Source of the DNA: Protonemura montana | Lineage: Eukaryota > Arthropoda > Insecta > Plecoptera > Nemouridae | NCBI GenBank assembly: GCA_947568835.1 | Contig: OX387603.1 | Location: 22,096,651 to 22,160,650, forward strand | Direction: 5' to 3' | Length of the DNA stretch: 64,000 bases | In this document: positions 33,167 through 46,030 of the stretch, one piece after another | Layout of the letters: each line of letters starts with the position of its first letter | Position numbering within the stretch: position 1 is the first letter of the stretch | Program-made: the position numbers and the translations under genes | The notes under the pieces: model-generated | Database searches by the model: none | Seen by the model: the letters and a program-made list of their open reading frames with translations, nothing else | What the model was told of the DNA's origin: nothing

Positions 33167-36100
33167 GTAAGTAGTTGCTTGTGCATGCGCGTGTTACAAT
33201 GGTTGTAAACGATTGACTTGATCATGTTTTAACAAAGTGTTATGGTAATTTTTAGTGAATTTCATGCTTGTTTATTTCCAATTAACATATCTTTCAGACG
33301 TTAACGTTTACATTTCGGCGCATCTATATTCAGTAGAAATGGCGTAGGCCTAGCTGCAGAAAAATAATTCAACCGCGAATAAAAATACCAAAGTGTTTTT
33401 TGCTAGATTCTAAACGCTGAGTGTCAGGTGATACATAAGATCGATGAAATGAAATAATATTTTTTTCCTGTGGCTTGATATCAGGTAGCTTTGGCATTGG
33501 TCTACGATGTAAGGTCAAGCCTTACATACTAGAAAGATCTAGATATCAATTGCATTTCCCTATTTGGGTTCGTTTCAACAAAGACCTCGCCATAAACCCA
33601 TCGGTTGTATTGGCGAAAACAAAAAAATCATAATTGTCATTTAAAAGTTATCCGTCTAAAACATTATTCAATGGCAGAGTCCACAAACGATAATTTTGGT
33701 ATAATAATCACGGAGAAAGTATTTATGATCGAATGTTTTAGGCTTCACGATGTAAAATGTTCTTTAGCCTTCACTTTCACTGGCAGAGAACTCTGGTTCG
33801 ATCCCCGTGCACAGCAATAATAAACCTGACCAGGACCCCGCTTTCCCTGCGCCGCGCTGCGCCGCGCTGCGCTGCTTGCCCGTATCGCCCAGGGCCGGGT
33901 GCAGTCACCTGACCCCAAGGTCTCCACGAAAACAAGATCGCGGTCGCAGTCGATGGGTCACCGATGGATCGCCTAGTGGCATAGAAATGTCGCTTTTAAA
34001 TGACATCCTTATTAGAGCGCAATTCTTTTTAAAGGTCAGGATCAAACAAGGATCGTTGTTTCGGGAAAGTTCATCTGATATGGTATTCAGAATGCCCTAT
34101 TTTCATTCGTAGACATTAGAGTAGGTACCCAAGTGGTTAATAAATCAGCAGGAATTAAAATTAAGTTGTGGCGGGAGTACTTTTAAAAGTAAATCATGCA
34201 AATCCTGTCGAAAGTGCACACGAGTGGTAAAATTTTAATAACAAAAGAAAAAAAGTAGATCGCATACGATAATTTAAGAATTTTGTAAGTAAGTTATTGC
34301 CACACACATAATAAACAGAACAGATATTACATTCATCACAGATGTATCTTTAAGCAATTGCAGGAATCTCAGTGACCTTCGATCTCACAACGTATATCAA
34401 AGACTCTCTTTCGCCTGTGTAATTGTCAACGTGAAACGAGAGTGCAGTCTCGAATTAATTACATCAAAACTCGAAAATGAAAGTACTTTATAACCAGCGG
34501 CAGTAAAATAAATCTCCGGTGCACATTCATGTCAAAAAAGGAAAGACTCATCAAACTCTATCTAGCAATGCTGCACCGCTGCAGGACTTGCAGTTAGGCA
34601 TGGTCAGTGAATGCTGCCTGTTTAATGACATGTCGTTCAGTGATTGCTTCTTTACGACCATCCGTAACATCTTGTAATGTGTTTGTACACCGGCTCTAGC
34701 TGGACATTATTTGGCATGGTCTTCCCTGCACGTTGATTGTAGTACGTCTCGGAAATAACGGTAGGAAAACATATTGACGTCAAGCGACCGAAGTCAACAG
34801 CTTTCTATTCCATTCCGGGTAGAATACTTGGTAAAGTGTTTTGGAAAACAAGTTCAAATGCTAGTATTTAACGAACATCTTGAGGTTGAAAGTTTGTAAT
34901 ATATTGAAATTGTGAGTGTGTGTCTAAACGCGTAGGCATTTACACAACCTGGCACTTGGAAAGTTCCTTATTGAGACGTACTGAAGCTAGTTTTTCGTGA
35001 TTTTCCAAATACTTTGGCCAATCCCTAGAATCGAAAGATAACTTATAGTTGCACGCATGAAGTGATCTCATCATCATGGTCTGATTCCTAGCAAATAGAG
35101 CTATGATGCAAGTCTAAAAATCATTGCCAACTGATTCACAAAACCCTCATATCTTATTGCAATTAGCTGCAATCCGATCAGACGTGCGAAAGGTGTAACA
35201 CTGATCATAATTTGAACAGTGTACGTTGCTTTTATCACGTAAAAGATAGCTTTAAAAAGTAATTGTTTCATTGCCAGTTATATATATAGTTTTTGATATT
35301 TGAAGGATTTAGGAAAAGTCATACCAATTACCATAATATCTAGGCTGAATAGAACACACGCATTTCTTGTTATACAATAAGGGTATCACTCATCGATAAT
35401 TGCATTCTCTCGATTAAATAACAACGATTAATATTTCAGGGACGATGCCAAGAACTGCAACTGATTTTGAAGATTGATTACGATACTTTTATTTGGAGCA
35501 TAAGAATTTTTTTAAGAAAATTTTCTGCGCAATTTCTTTAAGCTTAAACACAGCCACAGTCCATCATTGATCCTAAATTATAAATGTTTGTTAAATTGTC
35601 CATAAATTGTTATGTTTGTTAAATGTTTATTTTTGTTTGTTAAATCATCTCAAATGGTGTACGTACTGTCAAACGGTTATAAAATGTCAATTCTATTCGT
35701 AGATTTTTTCTGACATGGCTAATAATACCATTAAAATCCATAAAGTAAGATTTATTTAAAAAACAGCTCATAAATGTTATAAAAAAAAAACCTGCGAATT
35801 CTGCACGTCCCACTTATAAATTATGAGACATGCAGACACCTCACCCACTCCAACTAAAACCAATGCAACCAATTAAATTACCTAACTTGCAAATGTGTAT
35901 CAAGGGTATGACATTCAACTTACCATATAACCAGTGTCCCCCAGACACACATAACGTCTAGTTCGCAAATATTACGCGAGACAATTACTCTCGGCACATT
36001 TGTGCAAGTTAGGTTACCACCGATCGATTACGTAACCAGGAATTGAAATAAAAATGTCGGGACGTCCTCCGTCCGATGCTCGAGGACATTTTCAGAGACC

Positions 36101-37050
36101 TTTGAAGGTTAGTTCCGTTCTTTCTCCGTCTAAAACGTCGACTTCCTTGCTGAAAAAAAACAGCGAGAAACACCCGAGGCGTCTTGTGATATTGACCTGG
36201 TTTGCCATTTATGATCGATTCCAACAACTGCATAGGGATGATTACTGTCGAATGAGTCATTGGAATACGGTGATATTGTATATGGCATGCGACCTTTTTT
36301 TTTGACGTAAGTCATCCGCTTTACAGCACCATAATATCGTAGGCAAATATTTGATTGACCGTTGATCGGATCGATTCTGTTAAGCAACTGCTACAGAAAA
36401 AAATCACAACAATTTTTTTTTCGAAAACCTACTTCCTGATGTGATTTTAATCGATGCTAACCGAGATAAGTAGGAACCATGATAATCGTCCACTTCTAAT
36501 TAAAAGATAAATATAATATAATGTTCCTTTAACACCAAGATCCGCCGTGTAATGTATTAAACTGTTTAACTTTCAAATGGTGCTCAATATGAAAACCAAT
36601 GCTCCCACATCATCCTGTATCAAATCACCATAAGTTGTCACCAACATAAATTTAAATTCAAAAAAAAAATCGTAACAATAACCTAGATGCAATCCATCCT
36701 CAAAGTTCAAACTGTACCCACAACTTCCCACAATCCAGATCACACCAGCACACACTTTCACGATTTGTCATCAGTCAAGTGTTAAAAATAACAATTCCTC
36801 AACAGATACACCGCCCCGGTAGCGCGCAACGTTAGATAATTATTACACCATTAGATCACCATTTGTGTTGATGTCCACGTAGTATTTGTCCTAGTGTCCA
36901 TTTCAAGGATGACGCTCCCAAAACGTACGCGCCGCACTCGCATCTCAGGAATTACCCTTGACTCTGTTTCGTTCAAGGTGAACGTCGGAGCCACTGGTAG
37001 CGAGGGAGGTTCTCCGTTCAGCAGGCGCAGCAGCATGAGCGAGTCTGACA
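33167..37050. other. intergenic or intronic DNA
   Basis: AT-rich DNA with one very GC-rich stretch (33830-33930) containing a duplicated cgccgcgctg motif and, just before it, ggttcgatccc (a box-B-like match with no box A found). No gene is supported. Confidence 0.5.
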
Positions 37051-37054
37051 GTCA

Positions 37055-37173
37055 TATAAAAGTACTCCACTTGCCGAGAAGACAATTCAGTGATCGACTA
37101 CACCTCGTCTGATTCGATATCGCAAGTGACTCCGTGGATCTGAGTTTGTTTTTTCAGTTTTTTCTTTGAAAAG
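37055..37173 (+). promoter_or_regulatory. promoter and noncoding exon 1 of gene 4
   Basis: TATAAA is at 37055-37060 and a TTCAGTG initiator has its A at 37089, 34 bases below. The leader exon ends at 37173 before gtgagt and splices across a 2-kb intron to 39193. The TATA, initiator and donor all agree, so the start is fairly secure. Confidence 0.75.
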
Positions 37174-39205
37174 GTGAGTGAATGTTAGTGGTGCAAGATT
37201 TGGGGGATAGGTTTGAGATCACTCGAGAAAATATCGCTTTTACTGTTCGAAGCACAGTTCTAAAATTCGTATTGTGGTAGTAGTTTTAGTAATAGTTTGC
37301 TGATTTTGGTGATTTTTATTTTCATTTGTTGTTGAAACATGGATATAGGCCACCGACCAAAATTTGAATCTCAATATACGGTTAAGCCCTTTCACGCTTT
37401 GTCATAACGATGGTTAATTTTATTGGAGTGAATTCGGTGGTGCAATTTCATTTCAAAATATCAAAAAACCTTACTTTGTAAACGATCTTATACGATCTCT
37501 AGAAGGTTTCTGCAACTTTAATACAAATCGTGACGTATTATCTTATAATAGCTTAATTTTAATAGACGATTAATAATGCATCCGCCAATGATTAATGCAA
37601 GACATTCAGTGCTCGAATTTAATTTATCTCCAAGAACAATGCAGAGGAATCGGTTGATTAATTCATTGTGTGCTCCTCTAGGACAAGCTGGGCCAAGAGC
37701 GAGCGTCAATAATTGACAACGCTTGCATAACTTACTCGCACTTATAATCTGTGTTCGAAGACTGGCATGCCTGGCTAAAAATACACTTAGTAGATGAACT
37801 TTCTTTGATGCTTAAATCATCGAAAGTGACTCTTGCGCCACAGCCAGGACTATGAACCTGTCGGTTCGTCGCCAATGAGAGAAAATATGCGCGTGATCTG
37901 GTTTTTAATCGAGGGTCAGCTGATCTCGATGCAAATTCAAACACCTTTCCGCGCATGCTTTTTTTAACACCTAAAGTTATAAACTAAATCATGCTTTGAG
38001 ACTGACATTGTATACCCCACTCATTATTAAACAAATTTAAACAAAAATGTAGTCATCCTAGGTATACTTGTAAGGAAAAATCTTTCGGTAATAGCTTTTT
38101 TATGCTGAGAAAAGCAGGAAACAGAATCCACACTGGCAGAAAAGAAAACGAATGAGCTGTCTCGCAAAGTATATCTTGATGATCAATGTTAAGTTTCTAG
38201 GGTGTGATCTCAAAGAGCAAAAGTTAGACAAAATCTTAGCGTCCTAACCAAAAATTGGTTAACATCCGCCTTGGCCATCGGCGAGACTTCCTGGCGCCTA
38301 CCAAAAGCTCGCAAAACCTCCCAGAGACAAAGATGTTATCCTTCCAAGTGTTAACATCCACACACTCGACAATTACCACACTGTACGCTGCATGCTATTA
38401 ACCTTGGCGTGGACCAGGTGAGAGGCTGGGCCTTGACAGCCGACTCCTCGATTAACGGAGGCGCAAGAAAATGTAACCGAACACTCCCAGTGCCTGCTCT
38501 GTGTCTCTAGGCATAGGGACAAATATTCCAATAAGAACAATGCATCGATTAAAACATCACAGTGGTATGAGCGGTTCGGTTTCTTTCCAAGTAGCTGCCC
38601 TTCATGTTGAGTGAAGGTTGTTCAAATTAGGTTATTTTTACTTAACAAGAGTAAAATTAAATAATCGCCGCGTTTTATGAACTAGAAACATTTCGATTAT
38701 GGGCGGGGATGTAATTTCTATGTGTCAGGAATGATAACATCAAATGCTCGCACGAACTGGACTATTAAAATACGATTCGCAGACAACCGTTTGAAATGAC
38801 CTTTTGTGTGATTTATCTAACGGTACCATTAAAAAAATATTTCTATGCTGATTTGGAAATTCACTGTCTCTTGTTTATTGTCTTTCATATTAGTGTAAGG
38901 CATCGTTTGATATGGTAAAAGCTAAATCGTGGATATCAGACCACATTAGGCGGTATCCTGATCTTCGAGATCCCGATTCGGTCAGTTGTACGTTTCTATG
39001 AACAATTTGACTGAACAATCCTTGATAAAAAAAAACATCTAACAATGTTTAGTGTAAACCTGAAGATTAGTACTCGAAATGGGTCACAGTTAAGAACCAC
39101 CGACAAGTGTTTAAGGGCCGATGACTAAAACAGAGAATATTTGCACAAACTACAAAGCCACTTTCCAAACTAACGCTTTTCGATTTTTTCAGAAACCGTT
39201 CAACA

Positions 39206-39571
39206 ATGCACGCGTCCCTCGCCCTTCTGGTGCTAGCCGTCAGTGCCGCAAGCGCCCAGTTCTTCCCGTCTTCGGGACTCTCCTACGAGATCCAGCCGCC
39301 GCCGTTCCAGCAGCAAGCCATCGTGCCAGTCGCCATCCAGCGATCCCGGCCCCTGGCCCACCGCGCCGTCGTCCAGAACGCCGAGGCTGAAGCTAGATTG
39401 CCCTCCGAGCTACTGAACCCTTTCTACAAGAACCCCCGCATCGTGTCTGCACTAGCCAAGGAGAGCTGGTTCACCAATGAGGAGATGCAGGTCTTCGAAA
39501 GGGAGGCGGAGAAGATCCCCAGGGCCAAGGTTTACTCGATCCTTCACAACGCTGGTCTTGCCAGGCGGTGA
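39206..39571 (+). CDS. small secreted protein with conserved-looking C-terminal block, 121 aa (gene 4)
   Basis: The acceptor ttttttcag at 39184-39192 opens the exon, and the ATG at 39206 is its first. The signal peptide MHASLALLVLAVSAASA is followed by a Pro/Gln-rich stretch (about residues 18-60) and a helical, charged, non-repetitive C-terminal half (about 65-121). That half contains LLNPFYKNPRIVSALAKESW, VFEREAEKIPRAKVYSI and a final NAGLARR. There are no cysteines. I recall similar KESWF...EREAEKIPR...NAG blocks in uncharacterised insect secreted proteins, but could not check this. It is high-GC, as expected of real coding DNA here. Function unknown. Its place among matrix genes suggests an extracellular role. 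Confidence 0.88.
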   Translation: MHASLALLVLAVSAASAQFFPSSGLSYEIQPPPFQQQAIVPVAIQRSRPLAHRAVVQNAEAEARLPSELLNPFYKNPRIVSALAKESWFTNEEMQVFEREAEKIPRAKVYSILHNAGLARR

Positions 39572-39998
39572 ATGAGTGGTTTTTTGTAAAGACTGTTTCA
39601 AATCTTGTCGACTTTGGGTTTTTTAAATGTGAAGGACTGAAGTTTGGTGGTATGTTCATTTTTTGGTGAAGTTAGTAACAGCGGAATGGTCGTCGAAAGG
39701 GAAAATTCGTTTTGGACGTATTCGCAAATTCAAATTCAAAAATGTTTCAGTTCAAACAAAATTGTTCAATTAACTCAAGTCAGTTATTTTGTAGTAATTG
39801 CGTGTACGCGTGTGCGTGTAAATGTATGATGTGAATGTTAAAGAATGTTTTCATTTGTAGAGTGATGTTTACTATTTACCACACTGTATCATTCTACTAA
39901 TTGGCATCTATAATTTTTCTGGTAACTCATTGTCAAGACGTGTGGCGTACAATGTGTAAGTTTGTTAAAATAATATTATATGTTGTTTTTTTTGTGTA

Positions 39999-40004
39999 AA
40001 TAAA
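39999..40004 (+). terminator. polyadenylation signal of gene 4
   Basis: AATAAA lies about 430 bases after the stop codon and is followed by gtttttgt. Confidence 0.7.
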
Positions 40005-40009
40005 AGTTT

Positions 40010-42980
40010 TTGTAAAATATCAATGCGTACATAAAAGAGTACATGTATTAAAAATGTGCTTGAAATTCCGTTCGGATGAACGGAATTTCCACACGTTTGC
40101 CGCTAGACTGCATTCAAAGGCATTGCGTGGCGCCTGGGTGTTAGCAACCCGCTGTCTAGAGATGTAATGCCGGCTGCGTAAGCTGACATAACTGGTAGGC
40201 ATTGTTCGGCATTGAGGCAATTAGGCAACTGAAAGGCTTACTGTTAATCCTTAAATCACAGCTTGTGCCGACAACGATTATCTATGATAAAAACGATGTG
40301 CATTTTTCTAAAACTTGTGAAATGTTGAATTATCAACAATATCTGCCTCAAAGTGCAAGTTGAACAATCGGTATATTTTATCGACGAAGACTTATCATTG
40401 CACCAAAACCTTCTCAGCGCATGTTTCATGTTTCGTTCGTTTCATCGTTTCATGTTTCGCATTCATGTTTGAAATAGGAATTCAATTACATCACAATGAC
40501 AGGTATACAAAATTACCTAGCTAATGAATTGGTATTGGAATTTGAAACCCATACGGTCCAGTCGAGCGATACCATCTAAATTGTAAATGGTATGCAAAGT
40601 GCAAAGCTTACCTGCAGTTAGTAATTCAATGCACCACCACAGTCTACCGCAAATGAATTCGACAAACAATTACATAGATATTACACCAAGATTAGACAAC
40701 TTCTCCTACCTTTTATTGCCAGATGCACCAAATAATGTCTCCGAAAAGCAGCTGATCGACATCCGCATCCCCATTGTGAGAAGACACGCCCAACACGCAT
40801 GGAATTTACTTGTTCATTTAATGCACTGTACTGAACTATTGGCACACGACTTATCAAATTATACTTGAAGAACTTTTGTGACCGTTTAGATGCATAATAT
40901 TGGTACTGTTCGTGCATGCATCCACCACTTAGAAGGTTAGAGTTGAGACTGAGAGCGAATGATTGCTGAAGAATTTGGGGTAGTTGCTTTGGGAGTCGGT
41001 TTGTTCTCTTATCTTCAGTACTGAACGAGATGGCCTGGAAATAATATTCTACCAACCAGTATGGTTCCAAACTAACTCGAATGGCATTTAGGATATTCGG
41101 ATATGAAAAATAAACTTCAAACTAATACTAACTGCTAGCTTACATAACACAGTTCTAGTAGGTGATGCACGCAGTTGAGTTTTATCACGCTGTAAAGCTA
41201 TCACGCATTCACCTGAATGACCTGCCACATAACTAATTAGAGGCATTACATAACAATTAACCGAGAGGTTCAGAAATTAATTAGGAATCTCGTAAGAGTC
41301 AATGATGATTGTGCTTTGCAATAACTTGTTGTACATGCACCCAATGGTTGTCTACGCTAGCGGTGTATAGCCAATTTAATAAGTACTCTGTTGGTATGTG
41401 GATTTAGTAATGCGTGTAAATATGATTTGTATTTAATGAGATGTTATGGCAAGATGGGAGTACGACTCCTTACTGGGCTTTGTGGCTATCAATTACTTTC
41501 TGTGTTCTGCTATTAATTATGCATGTTTGTTCATCGAAGCATGTAGCTATGAATTATCTGTTAATTGTTTTGTGTATAAATACTGGAGCTCTTTTAATTT
41601 ATATAGAATAAGTTCTCTTACCGATAGTTTAATTAACTTCACTCCGCACAACTACAATTATACGTTTATTACCAACGTTTATTACTGAACTGACATAATT
41701 CACCGAAACTAACCATAGAGGGCGGTGGGTTAAAGCAGTAAACATTTGAACCTGGGTCTGACCGTTATCGAGTTTGAACGTCAGATGGAATATTTTTGTC
41801 AAGGCTGCTCTCGCGAAATGTGAACTAGTTTTTGCTTCAAAATTGTGATTAAAGTGTTGTCATTTAAAAATAATGACAAAGTGGAAAAAAAGTGGTATTT
41901 AAACGTCGAAACAAACACCAGTATTTGCAAGTAAGATCCTTCAGTTTCTAGAATTTTAACGAGGGCCCTTACTAACACTGTTTTGTTCTGTTTGTTTTTA
42001 GGTTAGTTAATAGGCTAACGTTATTTTTGTAATACACAATATTAATATAGTTCAGTTTGTATGCTTCTATCTCGATTTAAACCTTCTCTTGTACGCTGCA
42101 TTCCGTTACCATATCTAGTTGTTATTCCAGGTTCACCCAGACGAACGTACCTACTTAAAAGTTACCCATAATTACAAAAAAAACGCTTATCGTTGTTTCC
42201 ATTTAACAGGAGAAAGCTAAGTGGCGACACAGTCTTCGTTTGAAGGAATCATTGTTCATAAGAAATGTGAATTATTACTTGAAAATCTTTTCGAAAAAAT
42301 ATCAAACTGCATCTTCCCATACCGTATTCGTACACCAAGCTGTTTGACTCAATATTTTCTCTCATCTAGGTCATAGTTTACAGTACACATCTTGCCTCAT
42401 CTCGACCACTTAACAGGTCACTTACGTAAGACAAGATTTTCATCTAAGATCCGTATATTTCTGCAAGAAGGAATTCTCTGTCTAAAGATGTCTAAAAATT
42501 CTCATTTGTTTAGTCTACCCATGGACATATGGTGGGCAGATTATACCAAACTTTTCATTGGGTCAGAGTTATGGTTGCAGACACAGACATACCTAATCAC
42601 AATTCTGATTAAATCTGTCCACGCAATATTTTGGATACCAAATACGCACTTATAATACACGCTATCGTAGCTGTGCCACTCTGAAACTAAATAAGACTCT
42701 GATTGCAAAAATCATTTAGCGTAAAATTGATGAAAACCGTGCCCTAAAAGGGTTCTCGACGTACGATAAATTATTCTGTTTTCGAGATGTATGTTATTAA
42801 GAAAAAAGTGTGTTTTCCCTAGCTTGTATGAACATCATACTTTTAAAATTGACCGTTGATATGAAGACAACAGAAGGCTAGCGTATGGTAGGGTTGGGCT
42901 TCTCAATGCTGTCCATCTCAATTGCATGATAGCTTCAAGCAAATTGTATTTTGATTCACTCAATCATAAGCAACAATCAA
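40010..42980. other. intergenic DNA
   Basis: AT-rich with scattered short open frames (for example 40587-40868 and 41446-41688) that lack splice context and recognisable features. No gene is supported. Confidence 0.55.
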
Positions 42981-43000
42981 TTGCATCAGAGGTGAGCCGA

Positions 43001-43430
43001 CCAAAAGGATTGTCGTAATGGAAACATCGATTCTCATGAGATCACTCAAGTTAAGCAACACTGCGCTGAGTCAGGTATTGGATGGGTGACCACCATACAC
43101 GTGACCAGTTCTGTTCGGGAGGGAGGTTAGAGGGATGAAAGTTAGTAAAACAACTTCATTCGCCTTGCTTATCAACCTCTCGACAGCATGGATTTGAGAA
43201 GGAATTCTGCTGTTCGAGTTGTATTGTCCTTCGGTAGGGACTTTTAGCCGGTGATCCCCTTGGTGCTCTTCGACAGAAGTAGGCTACGTGCCGGCACCGG
43301 GTTTCCCCTCCTTCCCTCTAGGCTAGGTTAGGTTCATCATCATCCTCATCATCATCGACTCATTCACCGACGCCGTTAGACTAGTGCCGCGTGGCCAGAT
43401 GTCAAAACAGTGCGTTGTTAAACATTACAA
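43001..43430 (+). mobile_element. 5S-rRNA-derived SINE, copy B, with target-site duplication
   Basis: It has the same architecture as the 13.3-kb copy: a 5S-like head with agttaagcaac (43049-43059) and attggatgggtgacc (43078-43092), then the shared body and tail. It is flanked by atcagaggtgagccga (42985-43000) and atcagaggtgtgccga (43431-43446), a 16-base duplication with one mismatch. This fixes both ends and shows retrotransposition by a LINE-type machinery. Confidence 0.9.
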
Positions 43431-43794
43431 ATCAGAGGTGTGCCGAATGAAACAGTAGCTTGAACAACGATTGAGTTTGCTCTTCCAATTGATTCTAGTG
43501 GCATGAAAAGCGATCAAATTTTATGGCTTTATAATCGTAGAAGAATCTTGATGCATTGCATTGACTTTAAAAGGTACAATAAACCAATTTACCAGTGATT
43601 CCAGCCACCTTTGAAACGTCTCAGAGAAAAATTACAAATCGTGACTAAAATGTTATTCTTCGCTCAGTGAACCCGTCTGGATTATGTTTGGAATTCAATT
43701 ACATACTCTCAGTGCACTAAGTACCTTTACCACTTTACAGGAATTGTTTGGAATTTTTATAACGATTGATAATAACATAGCATTGCATGCATCG

Positions 43795-44192
43795 AACGGT
43801 TTGGCGAGTTGGAAACACCGGCTCTTTTGAGATCACCAAAGTTAAGCAACACTGTACTGGGTTAGATTTGGATGGTTGTCCATCATATTCATCTGTTCGA
43901 GAGAGAGGTTGGAGGGATGAAAGTTAGTACAGCAACTTTGTTCGCCAATATTAATCTCTTGACCGTGTGGATTTCTGGAGGAATGCTGCTATTCGAGTCT
44001 ACCGTCCTTTGCAAGGGACATTCAGCCGTTGGTCCCTTTCGAGCTCTACGACAGGAGTATAGGCTACATACCGGCACCAGGTTTCACTTCCTTTCTTCAA
44101 TGCTAGGTTACGTTCACCATCTTTCTACGACGCCATTATTTGCCGCATTTTAGTCCATTGCCAAAATAGTGCGTCGTTAAACACCTAAAATA
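43795..44192 (+). mobile_element. 5S-rRNA-derived SINE, copy C (diverged)
   Basis: The 5S-like head reads ggaaacaccg, gatcacc and agttaagcaac (43840-43850), but the second promoter block is degraded (tttggatggttgtcc). The body is recognisable but eroded, and the CATCATCAT stretch is mostly lost. I saw no clear target-site duplication. It is the oldest-looking of the three copies. Confidence 0.8.
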
Positions 44193-45779
44193 AGTCAATC
44201 AACAGCAAATATCGTTTTGAAAAACTTACAAGTAACCAGAATAATAACATCTCAGTGCGATTGGTCAGTTACATTTAGTTGCGTACATGCTGGTCACCTA
44301 GCGAGACTAGCTGTACACCCCAGGCCATCCGCAGAGCGGTCACGTGATCTCGCTAGATGAGATGGTGAACTTGGGTCCAGGACCTTGACATTCAGTCGCT
44401 GCGAGCTCGCGTGTGTGTGCGCATCTCGCTCTGCAAGCGTCCCGTGGACCGCGGTGTGACTTCCGTCGATCGGAGCGTGTCGTGTGAGCATTTGGCTGAT
44501 TGCGGTACAGGCTCAAGTTTTTGTTTCGCAATATTTTGGCAAACGGATTTTTAGATGAATTTCGAAACTCGTGTACAGCCGTTAGGAGTGTTTTATATAT
44601 TTTTTTTTACAAAGGCCTCTTTAAAAATATGTTTCAAGTAGCTCTAATTGTAAAAATGGGTCTAGATGGCTTTAAAATGGTGGTTCTAACAACACATGCG
44701 AAGAAAGTGCGAATTTTTAAATACCAGTCATAATGATTCCCTTATCAATGTTATAGTTGTGAAAATTTGGAAAAAAATTCGTTAGAAACATGAAAAGAGA
44801 GCCACGAATAATCGTGTTTGTGCACAAAAATATGCGCTTATATAAGAAATCTTGTTGTTACGCAAATAACTATGCGTAGCTGAAGCCAAATCCGAGTGTT
44901 CGTGCAGTGATTTTCCTCAAATTTATGATTGGTTGCAATACCAAATGAACAGTTTTTAGGGGAAAAAATACCTATAGTTATTGATGATAATAAATAGATG
45001 ATTAAACCAAATTAATACTCTGAACTATGTTAGATACCATTACCAGTTTTTCACATTATTAACGCACTTGAAAGATCTCTTGAGAAGTCTTTTTCTTAGA
45101 AGGTCACAGGAGCATTTAACCAAGCACTCAATTACGTTAAATATATCCCTTTTAACATTTTACCTATCACGATAGTTCTAATCGTCCAACCAACACTTGA
45201 ATACTTCGTACACACTCATATTAAATTCGTGAAGTAATTATGCAACATTATTCAAGATGATCGCATCTCGTGAAAGTAATTCGCTGCATAAATTGGCAGA
45301 TCGTCGTCGCTGGAGCAATTTGCAGCCTCTCCCGCCTCCATGATATCTGATTGCAATGACAAGAGCTCCTTGTTTGCTGTGTTCCAACCCTCCCAGTTGC
45401 GACCTGGCTTCTGGGAAACGTTATTTGGCAGGTGCAAAGGTCAGCTGCAGAGACGTGCCGTGATGAGTTACACATAGGCGATGGGCATAAGCTTGCTTAA
45501 ACTTGCCAATGCCTAATCAATCAGTGAAATTAATTGCGGTACTATCATCATTCGTATACACGTGAGACTGCATTTTTTATCGATTTGTGAGCGAGTTGTG
45601 ATTTATACTATTCGACACAGTATTTTTTATCGATAAAATAAAAATCTATTTCAAATTTGGATGTAATTATAAAAAATCTAGTGTACATATACTAAGAATT
45701 CACAGAAAACAGATATAAGTTAAGTACCTGTATGTTATCAGATGGAAAAGCATGAAAATTGACCGTCAAGATTGTGAAT
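44193..45779. other. intergenic DNA
   Basis: A GC-richer, CpG-rich block at about 44290-44490 stands out, with no supported exon. The rest is AT-rich. Confidence 0.5.
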
Positions 45780-45792
45780 AACTTTGAGATAT

Positions 45793-46017
45793 TAGGATGA
45801 AATCTTATTTAAATTGCAAACGCTTGCAATGCGCGGGGTATTTTATTATTATCAACACTATAACCGTCTCAAAAATTGACACTCAAATCGTCTCGAAAAG
45901 CCTGTGTCCAAGGAGCTCAATGGTTTAGAGCAACACCCGCGATAGGTGGAGATCGGGGTTCGAGTCCCCGTTTGGTCATACATTTTTGAGACGTTTATAG
46001 TGTTGATAATAATAAAA
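45793..46017 (+). mobile_element. 225-bp insertion: tRNA-like core in an inverted repeat
   Basis: The unit is bounded by perfect 13-base direct repeats aactttgagatat (45780-45792 and 46018-46030). Inside, about 38 bases at 45839-45877 are the near-perfect reverse complement of about 38 bases at 45982-46020, with about two differences. The arms enclose a tRNA-like sequence. It ends in aataataaaa, a SINE-like tail. The direct repeats indicate insertion as a unit. The class is unclear because a tRNA SINE normally begins with the tRNA, while a MITE normally lacks one. Confidence 0.7.
45906..45978 (+). pseudogene. tRNA-like pseudogene
   Basis: A cloverleaf can be drawn. The acceptor stem pairs 6 of 7. 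The D arm is gctc/gagc with box-A-like gagctcaatgg. The T arm cgggg/ccccg has box B ggttcgagtcc. The anticodon arm is weaker: stem 4 of 5, loop cgcgata, with no T before the would-be anticodon. It is therefore a degenerate or SINE-borne tRNA rather than a functional gene. Confidence 0.65.
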
Positions 46018-46030
46018 AACTTTGAGATAT

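Noticed and set aside
33790-33805. Box-B-like ggttcgatccc suggesting another tRNA or SINE
   Set aside because: No box A lies at the expected distance upstream and no cloverleaf can be drawn.
35449-35487. Possible second exon for the orphan start at 33148
   Set aside because: It splices in phase, but the stop comes after 18 residues in total and the peptide is not hydrophobic, so it does not complete a signal peptide.
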